A stretch of 64,000 nt of DNA, taken from G965267185 sp965267185. GTDB lineage: Bacteria > Pseudomonadota > Alphaproteobacteria > UBA6615. Every line of letters starts with the position of its first letter. The first letter of the stretch is position 1. The notes under the pieces were generated by a model. The model had not been told where the DNA came from. It saw only the letters and a program-made list of their open reading frames with translations, and did no database searches. The stretch lies in the NCBI GenBank assembly GCA_965267185.1, contig OZ253937.1, positions 2,790,001 through 2,854,000 on the forward strand, given 5' to 3'. The position numbers were made by a program, and so were the translations under genes. Shown piece by piece: positions 23,825 to 31,483 of the stretch.

Positions 23825-25299
23825 AATCAATCTCAAAAAAGACGTCTCGCACGCGCGCCAGCCATCTCGCCCTGACGGGGGTGGCGCTGCTCCTCGCCGC
23901 CTGCACGTTGAACCCGGCAACCGGCGAGCGCAGTTTCACCGCCTTTATGTCGCCGGAGGACGAGCTGCGCGTCGGCCGCGAGCAGCATCCCAAGATCTTG
24001 CAAGAGTTCGGGGGCGATTACGACCACGCCAGAGCGACTGCCTATGTGAACGAAGTCGGCCAAAAACTCGCGCGGGTCTCCGATCTGCCGAACCTGAAAT
24101 ACACGTTCACGGTACTCGATAGCGACGTGATTAATGCGTTTGCGCTGCCCGGCGGCTACATCTACATCAGCCGCGGTCTGCTGGCCCTGGCCAATACCGA
24201 GGCTGAGCTCGCCGGTGTTTTGGCGCATGAAATCGGCCACGTGACCGCGCGCCATAGCGCGCAACGCTACAGCTCGGCAATCGTCGCGGGCCTGGGCACC
24301 GCGCTGCTCGGCATCGTCGCTGGCGGCGAGGCTGCCCAATTGGGTCAACAGGGTGCGGCGATTTATCTGCAAGGCTATTCGCGCGATCAGGAGTTCGAAG
24401 CCGACATGCTGGGTGTGCGCTATCTGGCGCGCGCGGGCTACGAAACCGGATCAATGGCATCGTTCCTGGCGTCGCTGAAAGCCTATAGCGAACTCGAAGC
24501 CAAAATCAGCGGCCTGCCCGACCCGGCGTCGCGCTACAATATTATGTCGACCCATCCGCGCACCGGCGACCGCGTGATCGCCGCGACCCGCGCCGCGCAG
24601 GCAACGTCGGTTGCCAACCCGCGGATTGGCAATCTCGACCACCTCAACGCGATCGAAGGTATCGTGTTCGGCGATTCCGATGCGCAGGGTTTCGTGCGGG
24701 ACCGTGTATTCGCCCACAAGGATCTCGGATTCCGCTTCGAGGTGCCTGACGGCTTTCATCTGGCCAACGGCACGCGCCAGGTTGTCGCCCGGGGGCCCAA
24801 CGATTCCATCATTTTGTTCGATGCCGGCGCCAAAACCCACCGAGGCAGCATGGCATCATATCTCGCCAACGTCTGGGCGCCCTCGGCCCGTCTCACCGAC
24901 GTCGAGACACTCGACGTAAACGGCCTGGAAGCGGCAACGGGGACGACGCGCGTCGCCCGGCGAGGCCGCGCGGTCGATCTTCGGCTTGTCGCGATCCGCT
25001 TTAGTCCCGACCAGATTTACCGGTTCATGTTCGTGACGCCACCCGCTATGACGCAGCAACTCAGCGTACCGCTGCGCCGTACGACCTTCAGTTTCCGGCG
25101 CCTCAGCGAACGGGAAAAGGCCGACCTCAGACCCTGGCGCGTGACCACAGCGACTGTGGCGCCGAGCAGCAATGTGTCGAAGCTATCGCGCGGCCTGCCC
25201 CTGCCGGGGCCGAAGGAAGAATGGTTTCGTGTGCTAAACGGCCTCAGGCCCGGCTCCGAGCCGTTCCCCAACCAGCGTGTCAAACTCGTCGCTGAATAG
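23821..25299 (+). CDS. Lipoprotein M48-family metalloprotease (BepA/YfgC-like)
   Basis: The 492-residue protein has a lipobox LLAAC with Cys28, and HEIGH at 136-140 within a membrane-proximal M48 domain; the third ligand is Glu in EFEADMLGVRYL. The C-terminal half is a separate domain seen in larger BepA-like relatives, beginning near FAHKDLGFRFEVPDGFHLANG. In E. coli, BepA acts in the periplasm on outer-membrane protein assembly, and an analogous quality-control role is likely. The gene is translationally coupled to the nuclease gene. Confidence 0.9.
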   Translation: MKSISKKTSRTRASHLALTGVALLLAACTLNPATGERSFTAFMSPEDELRVGREQHPKILQEFGGDYDHARATAYVNEVGQKLARVSDLPNLKYTFTVLDSDVINAFALPGGYIYISRGLLALANTEAELAGVLAHEIGHVTARHSAQRYSSAIVAGLGTALLGIVAGGEAAQLGQQGAAIYLQGYSRDQEFEADMLGVRYLARAGYETGSMASFLASLKAYSELEAKISGLPDPASRYNIMSTHPRTGDRVIAATRAAQATSVANPRIGNLDHLNAIEGIVFGDSDAQGFVRDRVFAHKDLGFRFEVPDGFHLANGTRQVVARGPNDSIILFDAGAKTHRGSMASYLANVWAPSARLTDVETLDVNGLEAATGTTRVARRGRAVDLRLVAIRFSPDQIYRFMFVTPPAMTQQLSVPLRRTTFSFRRLSEREKADLRPWRVTTATVAPSSNVSKLSRGLPLPGPKEEWFRVLNGLRPGSEPFPNQRVKLVAE

Positions 25300-25318
25300 G
25301 AGAAGCTGGACGCCAGAC

Positions 25319-26146
25319 CTAGGCTTCCAGCGTCGTAACGAGCGCTCCCGCCGCGTCAAGACAGACCGCGAGCAGCGAACCATCCCGGCCGGCCCCGCCG
25401 TCGAGGCTGAGAGTAAACAGACCCTCGACCAAACCACCCGCGCGCTTATCAAAACCGCGGATGATCCGGGCAAAGTCGCCGTATGGCTCGTCTATTTGGT
25501 CGAAGCCGGACGTGGGCCACCAATAGCTATCTTTCTGGGTCGCCAGGGGCCGGCTGATATCGAGCCCCGCATTTACGAACAGCAGAGCCGCGCCCTCATT
25601 TTCATAAGGCTCGGTAACCGCCGCCCGGCGCAATGCCGAGAGAAAGTGCGTATGCCCGCCGCGCGCATGCACAGCATCGCGCAGCGATGCGGTCCACCGA
25701 GCGCACGCCGGCGCACCGGAACGCGCCGCCGCCAGCCCATCTGCCGCACTACCACCATAGGCGGACAAGGTCGTATTGACGCCCTGATCAAGCATCCACG
25801 TCAGGACTTCGAACGGGTTGAGCGCCAGTTGCAGCTGCAGCAGCTTCTGCCACATCTCTTCTTGAGCGCCGCGCAGAATAGCAACATCGCCGGCAAACAT
25901 GCCTTTGGTTCCGATAACGGCGCGCCTGAATGCCAGCAAATGGTCGATCGCGCCGGCCGGATCGCTGCCGCGGCCCAAGACGTTACCGAGATAGACCAGC
26001 CGGTCGCCGGGCATGTAGCGCTGGGCGATCTCCCGGTGGATACGAGCTAGCTTTTGGGTTTCGCCATGGATGGATCCGATCGCCCAAACCCGCTTTGGAT
26101 GGCGCAAAACAGAGATTTTATCAGTATCGATGATCGGATGTGACAT
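25319..26146 (-). CDS. PPP-type metallophosphatase relative with degenerate metal-binding motifs
   Basis: The 275-residue protein follows the order of the serine/threonine phosphatase (PPP) core, but the key motifs have changed: GDxHG is GSIHG (24-28), GDxVDRG is GNVLGRG (54-60) and RGNHE is RGAQEE (92-97). Later, ALLFVNAGLD and an aromatic SYWWPTSGFD region match the family. Loss of the Asp and Asn/His metal ligands implies a non-catalytic binding protein. I chose ATG 26146 (GGAG nearby but only three bases away); a TTG at 26230 is possible. It is convergent with the M48 gene. Confidence 0.75.
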   Translation of the reverse strand: MSHPIIDTDKISVLRHPKRVWAIGSIHGETQKLARIHREIAQRYMPGDRLVYLGNVLGRGSDPAGAIDHLLAFRRAVIGTKGMFAGDVAILRGAQEEMWQKLLQLQLALNPFEVLTWMLDQGVNTTLSAYGGSAADGLAAARSGAPACARWTASLRDAVHARGGHTHFLSALRRAAVTEPYENEGAALLFVNAGLDISRPLATQKDSYWWPTSGFDQIDEPYGDFARIIRGFDKRAGGLVEGLFTLSLDGGAGRDGSLLAVCLDAAGALVTTLEA

Positions 26147-26321
26147 CGGCTCCGAACATGAATCAAGCGCCCGCGTCGCCGCAAGCCCCTTTCGCCAATC
26201 AGGCCATGCCGGCGGTATTTTTAGTTTCAACCTCGTATCGCCAGTATACTTCGGCCGTTTTCTGGATCGATTCGGCCGCTAAATCGCCGCATCGGCCAGC
26301 CACATAAAGGGGGTGGAAACA

Positions 26322-26708
26322 ATGGAAGAGTTGACAGCAGGAGTCAGTTGGCTGGGTGTGATCGTAGGCGCCGTCGCTGCGTTTCTGATCGGATGGCTTT
26401 GGTATTCTCCCAAGCTTTTCGGCACGAAGTGGGCCGCCGCCGTCGGCGTGGAAATGGCGTCGGCCGATAAAATGCCGATGGGCGCCATGGTCACCCAGAT
26501 CGTCGGCCTGCTCCTGATGAGTTGGTTCGTCGGCGTCACCGCCGTGTCGAGCGCACTCCTCACGGTTATCCTGGCGACACTCGCGTTTACGGTTCTCGCC
26601 TATTCCGGTGGCGCGTTCGCCAAGAAACCGGCATACGCGCGCAACGTTGACGCTGGCTACTGGATCGTTTGCCTGGTCGTTATGATCGTGTCCCAGGCGA
26701 TTTTCTAA
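26322..26708 (+). CDS. DUF1761 membrane protein
   Basis: The 128-residue protein has four hydrophobic helices. The start carries FLIGWLWYSPKLFGTKWAAA, the signature of DUF1761 (small integral membrane proteins of unknown role). ATG 26322 is preceded by GGGGTGG; a GTG three codons earlier is less likely. It stands alone between the divergent phosphatase-like gene and the convergent carD gene. Confidence 0.85.
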   Translation: MEELTAGVSWLGVIVGAVAAFLIGWLWYSPKLFGTKWAAAVGVEMASADKMPMGAMVTQIVGLLLMSWFVGVTAVSSALLTVILATLAFTVLAYSGGAFAKKPAYARNVDAGYWIVCLVVMIVSQAIF

Positions 26709-26715
26709 CCGCTAA

Positions 26716-27237
26716 CTAGGCGGCGCTGAGAAGCGTTTCCAACTTATCGACCGCCGCTTCGTGCTCGACCTGGTCGACCGCCGCGAGTTCGCGCGCCAGC
26801 CGGTCGAGCGCCGCCTGATACATTTGACGTTCCGAGTAAGACTGATCGGGCTGGTCGGCGTTGCGGTGCAGGTCGCGCACAACCTCGGCGATCGCGACGG
26901 GATCTCCTGAGTTGATCTTCGCTTCGTATTCTTGCGCCCGCCGGCTCCACATGGTCCGTTTGACGCGTACCTTACCCTTCAGGGTTTTGAGGGCAGTATC
27001 GATAACTTTTCGGTTGGAAAGTTTGCGCAGACCCGAGTCTTTCACCTTCTCGATGGGGACCCGTAAAATCATGCGCTCCTTTTCGAAGCTCACAACAAAC
27101 AACTGCAATTTTTGTCCGGCGATCTCGCGCTCTTCTACGCCGGTTACCTTGCCGACACCGTGCGTCGGATAAACAACAAAGTCCCCTTTGCCAAATTCCA
27201 GGTCTTTAATCGCCTTTTTTTTCGAAGTCGTTGCCAT
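26716..27237 (-). CDS. carD: CarD-family RNA-polymerase-binding regulator
   Basis: The 173-residue protein has a lysine-rich start (MATTSKKKAIKD), the N-terminal RNA-polymerase-interacting Tudor-like domain (FGKGDFVVYPTHGVGKVTGV, then QLFVVSFEKERMILRVPI) and a C-terminal helical DNA-binding domain with MWSRRAQEYEAKINSGDP. CarD/CdnL proteins stabilise open complexes at rRNA and housekeeping promoters and are typical of alphaproteobacteria. ATG 27237 fits the domain start; the longer frame to 27288 adds an unrelated extension. Confidence 0.93.
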   Translation of the reverse strand: MATTSKKKAIKDLEFGKGDFVVYPTHGVGKVTGVEEREIAGQKLQLFVVSFEKERMILRVPIEKVKDSGLRKLSNRKVIDTALKTLKGKVRVKRTMWSRRAQEYEAKINSGDPVAIAEVVRDLHRNADQPDQSYSERQMYQAALDRLARELAAVDQVEHEAAVDKLETLLSAA

Positions 27238-27506
27238 CTCTGCCCACTCGTTTCGTACGCCTATAGGTCGCCAGACTGCCGGCGCCAACCGCTGTTGCCC
27301 CGCCGCGGTTAAATCTCGCGCGTTCTGGGTCTTCGGCCGGCAGTATTAGGCACAAAGTAAGGGACAGCCGCTCACCGGGCGCGAGCAGAAGTCCCTATTA
27401 CTATTCGATAATATAACACAAAAAACCGGCAATTAACAGCCAGCCGCCACGGTTGGCGGCAAAAATGCGCAACTATTGCGGGTTTATGGGATATCGGGCG
27501 TCTCGG

Positions 27507-27845
27507 TTATCCAGACTGTCCGGGGTTGGGACTGAAGTACTTCTCGAACTTCCCTTCCTCCGATTTCAGCTCATCGGCATCGGGCAACGGATCCGACTTG
27601 GTCGTAACATTGGGCCACTTTTCCGAGTACTCCCGGTTCATTTCAAGCCACTTCTCGGCTTCCGGCTCGACATCGGGGATGATGGCCTCGGCGGGACACT
27701 CGGGTTCGCACACGCCGCAATCGATACATTCGTCGGGATGTATCACCAGCATGTTTTCGCCCTCATAGAAACAGTCCACGGGGCAGACTTCCACGCAGTC
27801 GGTGTACTTGCATTTGATGCAAGCCTCGGTCACCACGTATGGCAT
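27507..27845 (-). CDS. fdxA: 7Fe-8S ferredoxin FdxA
   Basis: The 112-residue protein starts MPYVVTEACIKCKYTDCVEV and has Cys9, 12, 17, 21, 25, then Cys40, 43, 46 and 50, giving the ligands for one [3Fe-4S] and one [4Fe-4S] cluster as in Azotobacter FdI-type ferredoxins. The C-terminal extension with EKWPNVTTKSDPLPDADE is typical of alphaproteobacterial FdxA. AAGGAAGGA precedes ATG 27845. Upstream on the same strand are TerB-like and S4 genes, and downstream is carD, a familiar alphaproteobacterial order. Confidence 0.95.
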   Translation of the reverse strand: MPYVVTEACIKCKYTDCVEVCPVDCFYEGENMLVIHPDECIDCGVCEPECPAEAIIPDVEPEAEKWLEMNREYSEKWPNVTTKSDPLPDADELKSEEGKFEKYFSPNPGQSG

Positions 27846-27954
27846 GTGCAATTCCTTCCTTACTAATCCCTATCTCCGGTCATTCGACCTATCGGGAGCC
27901 TGATTCCCGGTGGTTTTACCCACTTTTCGGCGCGCGCTCCAGCGCCGAGTATTG

Positions 27955-28404
27955 CTACGCCGTCGCGCGCTTGCGGGCCTCGCCGCTTTCCCGGTCGCTA
28001 ACGTAGAGCAGTCCGGCAACCCGCCGCAATAGGTTGGCTTCGTGGTCGTGCACGACGCCATCGGCGTAGACGACCCGCCATAGCATCTCGACCATCTCAA
28101 CGCGCTCATCGTGGTCGAAGCCGTCGCGAATACGCTTGGTAAACCGCGATAGCTCGACCGCGTCGTCGGCCACCTGGTCGGCCAATTCGACGACCGACGA
28201 CACTTCTTCGTCGGTTAGCTCGAACCGGGTCCGCACGAGATCGACAATGACACCGCGTTCCTCGTCACCGATCTCTTCATCCATGCGCGCGGTTTCAACC
28301 AGAAGCACGGCTGCCGCGAGATGCAACTCGTCGATTGTGTGTTGGCCCGGGCCGTGAGGGTCGGTCTCCTCCGCCGCAAACATTTTCTTGAGCCGATCCA
28401 GCAT
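27955..28404 (-). CDS. TerB-like protein
   Basis: The 149-residue all-helical protein opens MLDRLKKMFAAEE and has acidic repeats of the TerB fold: HLAAAVLLVETARMDEEIGDEER and WRVVYADGVVHDHEANLLRRVAGLL (each quoted in part), with conserved Asp/Glu-rich metal-binding edges. TerB domains bind metal and are linked to envelope stress, not only tellurite. No good ribosome site is seen before ATG 28404. It lies 47 bases after the S4 gene in the same orientation. Confidence 0.85.
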   Translation of the reverse strand: MLDRLKKMFAAEETDPHGPGQHTIDELHLAAAVLLVETARMDEEIGDEERGVIVDLVRTRFELTDEEVSSVVELADQVADDAVELSRFTKRIRDGFDHDERVEMVEMLWRVVYADGVVHDHEANLLRRVAGLLYVSDRESGEARKRATA

Positions 28405-28451
28405 AAATGCCGGTTTACACGCGAATCTCGGCCACAACAACCATAGGGAAT

Positions 28452-28829
28452 CTAGGGGTTTTCCGGGTCGTTGAAGCGGTCGATCGCCCGGCGATCGCGC
28501 TTGGTGGGACGTCCCGCACCAGGTTCCCGACGTGCGCTTTGCGGTGTCTTGGGTGCCGGCGGCGGCGATAAGTCTTCGTACAAGGCCTGCGCTTCGCGAT
28601 AAGGGCCCCGCCGTTCGCCGAGCGCGATTACCCGCACGACCCAGATGCGCCGGCCGCGCGGAAACGTCAGGACATCGTCGGGCTGCAGCATATGGTTCGG
28701 TTTGTGAACCGGCGTTCGGTTGACCCGCACCTTGCCCGAGCGGCAAAGCGCCGTGGCCTGCGTCCGTGTTTTGCAGAAGCGGGCGTACCAGAGCCATTTG
28801 TCGAGGCGCAGAGTTTCGGTTTCCGCCAT
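28452..28829 (-). CDS. S4-domain RNA-binding protein (Hsp15-like)
   Basis: The 125-residue protein has an N-terminal S4 domain, LRLDKWLWYARFCKTRTQAT, with SGKVRVNRTPVHKPNHMLQPDD, and a basic C-terminal tail containing GRPTKRDRRAIDRF. This matches Hsp15/HslR-like proteins, which bind stalled 50S subunits with nascent chains. ATG 28829 is preceded by GAGG at two bases; it begins four bases after the helicase gene stop, so the two are probably co-transcribed. Confidence 0.88.
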   Translation of the reverse strand: MAETETLRLDKWLWYARFCKTRTQATALCRSGKVRVNRTPVHKPNHMLQPDDVLTFPRGRRIWVVRVIALGERRGPYREAQALYEDLSPPPAPKTPQSARREPGAGRPTKRDRRAIDRFNDPENP

Positions 28830-28833
28830 CACC

Positions 28834-31341
28834 TCACGGCCTGGCACCGGTTTTGAGCTGGCTCAGCTTTGCAAATGGCGAATCGGGATCAACGGCCTGC
28901 GCCGACCGCCGCTCTCGTTTCTTTGGTGCTCCCCGTTTACGGGCGCGCCGGCGCGCTACCTGTAATGTGCCGTCGGTGCTGGTTACCGCATATCCGAAGC
29001 GCCGCAGCACTTGCGCAAAATCTTCCGGCCCCGCACCGATGGCGTTCATCATTGCCGCATCGACCTCGAGCGGGCCTTCCCGGGTAGAACGGCGTACTTG
29101 AGCCAGCAGGCGCTCTAGCAGGTCAGCGCGAATGGCGAGCGGGCCCGCGGGGCAAAACCCCAGCGCCAGATACCATTCCGATGGCACATCTTCGCGTAGC
29201 GGCAGCGATGTCGCACCGCCGTCGGGAATCTCGGTCGGCGCGTCGCCCCCTGTGTACGTCAACCACAGCAGGACCTTTAGTGGCATCAGCCGGCCCTTGA
29301 GCATCGCCGGCATATAGGTCGTTTCAACACCAATGCGTACCCCTGCACGCGCAAGTACTTTGCGCTCGTCGTCGGAGAAATTGGTCTTGCGATCGACCGC
29401 GGGGTCGCGGACGCTACAGCCCAAGCCTTCAACCAAGCGAAAAGCCATACCCCGGCCGGATCCCGCCAAGGCGGCGTCGCGCAAACCAAGCAAAGGTCCG
29501 ATCTGCGTTTGCAAATAGCCATCAAGCCAATGGGTCAAACGCTGACGAACCTGCTCGCGCGCCGGACCGGCGATAAGGTCGCTGGCAAGCACGTCAACAT
29601 GGGGACGAACCGCCGCAGCGCCCGCCACCAATTTCGCCAAGGGTGCGTCACGCCAGGTGATCGTTCCGGTTGCGGGGTCGAGCGCAAATGCCTGGTCGTC
29701 CGCAGCGGCGATATCGGCAACCCGGCTTGAGATCGCTTCGCGCAACACCCGGTTCGCAGCGGCCATGAGATGCGAACTGGCCGCAACTTCGCTATCGAGG
29801 GGAACGAACCGAAACCCCTCGAGCCGTCCAACTTCGCTACCCTCGACGGTGACCTGCCCATCGCTGCCAACACCCGCCAACAGCGTTTTACGTTCGCGCA
29901 GCCGGCGCACCAACACCGCCGTCTTGCGGTCGACAAAGCGCTGAGTGAGACGGTCGTGCAAAGCGTCGGAAAGCTTATCTTCCAAGTCGCGGGATCGTTG
30001 CTGCCAGCCATCCGCATCGTCGAGCCAATCGCCGCGATGGGAGACATACGTCCAGGTCCGCACGCCGGCGATGCGTGCAATCAGCGTGTCAATGTCGCCG
30101 TCCGTCCGGTCGAGCCGGTCGACCGCGCGGCCAATCCAGTCGCCGGGTATTCGTGCCTCCGCCGACATCAAAAACTTGTAGATGCGCGTGACCAACCGGG
30201 GATGAGAACCGCTGAGGTCGCCGAGAAAATCCGGGATCCGGCAAACATCCCATAACAGCCGCACCGCCTCCGGGTGGCTCGCCATGTCAGCGATACCGGG
30301 TGAGTCGATGGCGCTGACGAGTGCCGCATAGTCATCAGCTGCCCGCGCACGCCGTAGTTGTGGATTCGGCGGCGGTGCTTCGAGACTGCGTTTGAGGTTG
30401 GCGGGGGAAGAAAAATCAAAATCGGTCGCACGCCAAAACAACGCACGAATGGAATCGAATTTATGTTCCTCCAACGTTGCCACCAATTCGGCGTCGAACG
30501 CTTCGAGATCGGCAGTGGGGCCGAACGTACCGTCGGTCATGTAACGGCCCGCCCGGCCGGCAATCTGCGCCACCTCAGCGGGGGTCAGGTGGCGATAGTG
30601 ATCGCCGTCGAATTTCCGAAGCGACGAAAACGCAACATGGTCGATCGCCATGTTCAAACCCATGCCAATGGCATCGGTGGCAACGACGTAGTCGACCTCG
30701 CCCGCTTCATACATACCCACTTGCGCGTTACGCGTTCGCGGGCTGAGCGCGCCGAGCACAACCGCTGCCCCACCGCGTTGGCGGCGCAACAATTCGGCCA
30801 TTGCATAGACGTTCGACGCCGAGAACGCGATTACCGCCGAGCGCGGCGGCAGCCGTGTAAGTTTCTTGGGTCCGGCGTAGCTCAGCCGCGAAAACCGCTC
30901 ACGGCGTAGGAACTCGGCCTCCGGCACCAGTTTACGCAAGATCGGCGCCATAGTTTCGGCGCCGAGAAACATCGTTTCTTCGGTGCCACGTGCCGTCAGC
31001 AGACGTTCAGTAAATACATGACCGCGCTCGGCATCGGCGCATAGTTGAATCTCGTCAATCGCCAGAAACGCAACCGGCCGATCCTGCGGCATCGCCTCCA
31101 CGGTGCATAAGAAGTACCGCGGATTGTCGGGAATAATCCGCTCTTCGCCGGTAATAAGAGCAGCCGATCCGGCGCCGCGTAGCCGCACGACACGGTCATA
31201 GTTCTCGCGCGCCAGGAGCCGCAGCGGAAACCCGATCATGCCGGTTTCGTGACCCAGCATGCGGTCGATGGCGAGGTAGGTCTTACCGGTATTAGTCGGT
31301 CCGAGGACCGCCTTTACAGACCCAGCTTCGGGAAAATTCAT
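28834..31341 (-). CDS. Suv3-like ATP-dependent RNA helicase
   Basis: The 835-residue protein has the helicase core at about residues 8-330: Walker A GPTNTGKT (14-21), DEIQ in FLAIDEIQLCAD, VIAFSASNVY, VVATDAIGMGLNM and AGRAGRY (motif VI). These are close to mitochondrial SUPV3L1/Suv3, whose ancestors are alphaproteobacterial. A long C-terminal half with zinc-free helical domains follows. It likely unwinds RNA during decay. The ATG at 31341 lacks a clear ribosome site; GTG 31380 is the alternative. It is divergent from htpG. Confidence 0.9.
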   Translation of the reverse strand: MNFPEAGSVKAVLGPTNTGKTYLAIDRMLGHETGMIGFPLRLLARENYDRVVRLRGAGSAALITGEERIIPDNPRYFLCTVEAMPQDRPVAFLAIDEIQLCADAERGHVFTERLLTARGTEETMFLGAETMAPILRKLVPEAEFLRRERFSRLSYAGPKKLTRLPPRSAVIAFSASNVYAMAELLRRQRGGAAVVLGALSPRTRNAQVGMYEAGEVDYVVATDAIGMGLNMAIDHVAFSSLRKFDGDHYRHLTPAEVAQIAGRAGRYMTDGTFGPTADLEAFDAELVATLEEHKFDSIRALFWRATDFDFSSPANLKRSLEAPPPNPQLRRARAADDYAALVSAIDSPGIADMASHPEAVRLLWDVCRIPDFLGDLSGSHPRLVTRIYKFLMSAEARIPGDWIGRAVDRLDRTDGDIDTLIARIAGVRTWTYVSHRGDWLDDADGWQQRSRDLEDKLSDALHDRLTQRFVDRKTAVLVRRLRERKTLLAGVGSDGQVTVEGSEVGRLEGFRFVPLDSEVAASSHLMAAANRVLREAISSRVADIAAADDQAFALDPATGTITWRDAPLAKLVAGAAAVRPHVDVLASDLIAGPAREQVRQRLTHWLDGYLQTQIGPLLGLRDAALAGSGRGMAFRLVEGLGCSVRDPAVDRKTNFSDDERKVLARAGVRIGVETTYMPAMLKGRLMPLKVLLWLTYTGGDAPTEIPDGGATSLPLREDVPSEWYLALGFCPAGPLAIRADLLERLLAQVRRSTREGPLEVDAAMMNAIGAGPEDFAQVLRRFGYAVTSTDGTLQVARRRARKRGAPKKRERRSAQAVDPDSPFAKLSQLKTGARP

Positions 31342-31413
31342 AACGACACAATCGGCTGCCCACGGGCGGATTGCAACCACTAGTAAGAGGCGTCAAAACG
31401 GGTCAAAACAGGC

Positions 31414-31442
31414 CTTGCAGCGTGGCGCACTTATCCTCATAT
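31414..31442 (+). promoter_or_regulatory. Sigma-32-like heat-shock promoter upstream of htpG
   Basis: CTTGCAG at 31414-31420 and CCTCATAT at 31435-31442 resemble the heat-shock elements CTTGAA and CCCCATnT, with 15 bases between CTTGCA and CCTCAT. The start of htpG is 42 bases downstream. GCGCAC and GTGCGC flank the -10-like element as an inverted repeat, which could be incidental. Confidence 0.6.
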
Positions 31443-31483
31443 GTGCGCTCGATAATTAGCAAATCAACGCGATGAGGACATCG

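Noticed and set aside
27438..27468. Inverted repeat GCCGCCA/TGGCGGC as the fdxA terminator
   Set aside because: It lies after fdxA but lacks a T-run on the minus strand; the A-run is on the wrong side for fdxA. It may be chance in a GC-rich region.
28405..28797. Upstream extension of the TerB-like frame
   Set aside because: It overlaps the S4-domain gene in a different frame and has no domain character; MLDRLKKMF at 28404 is a natural start.
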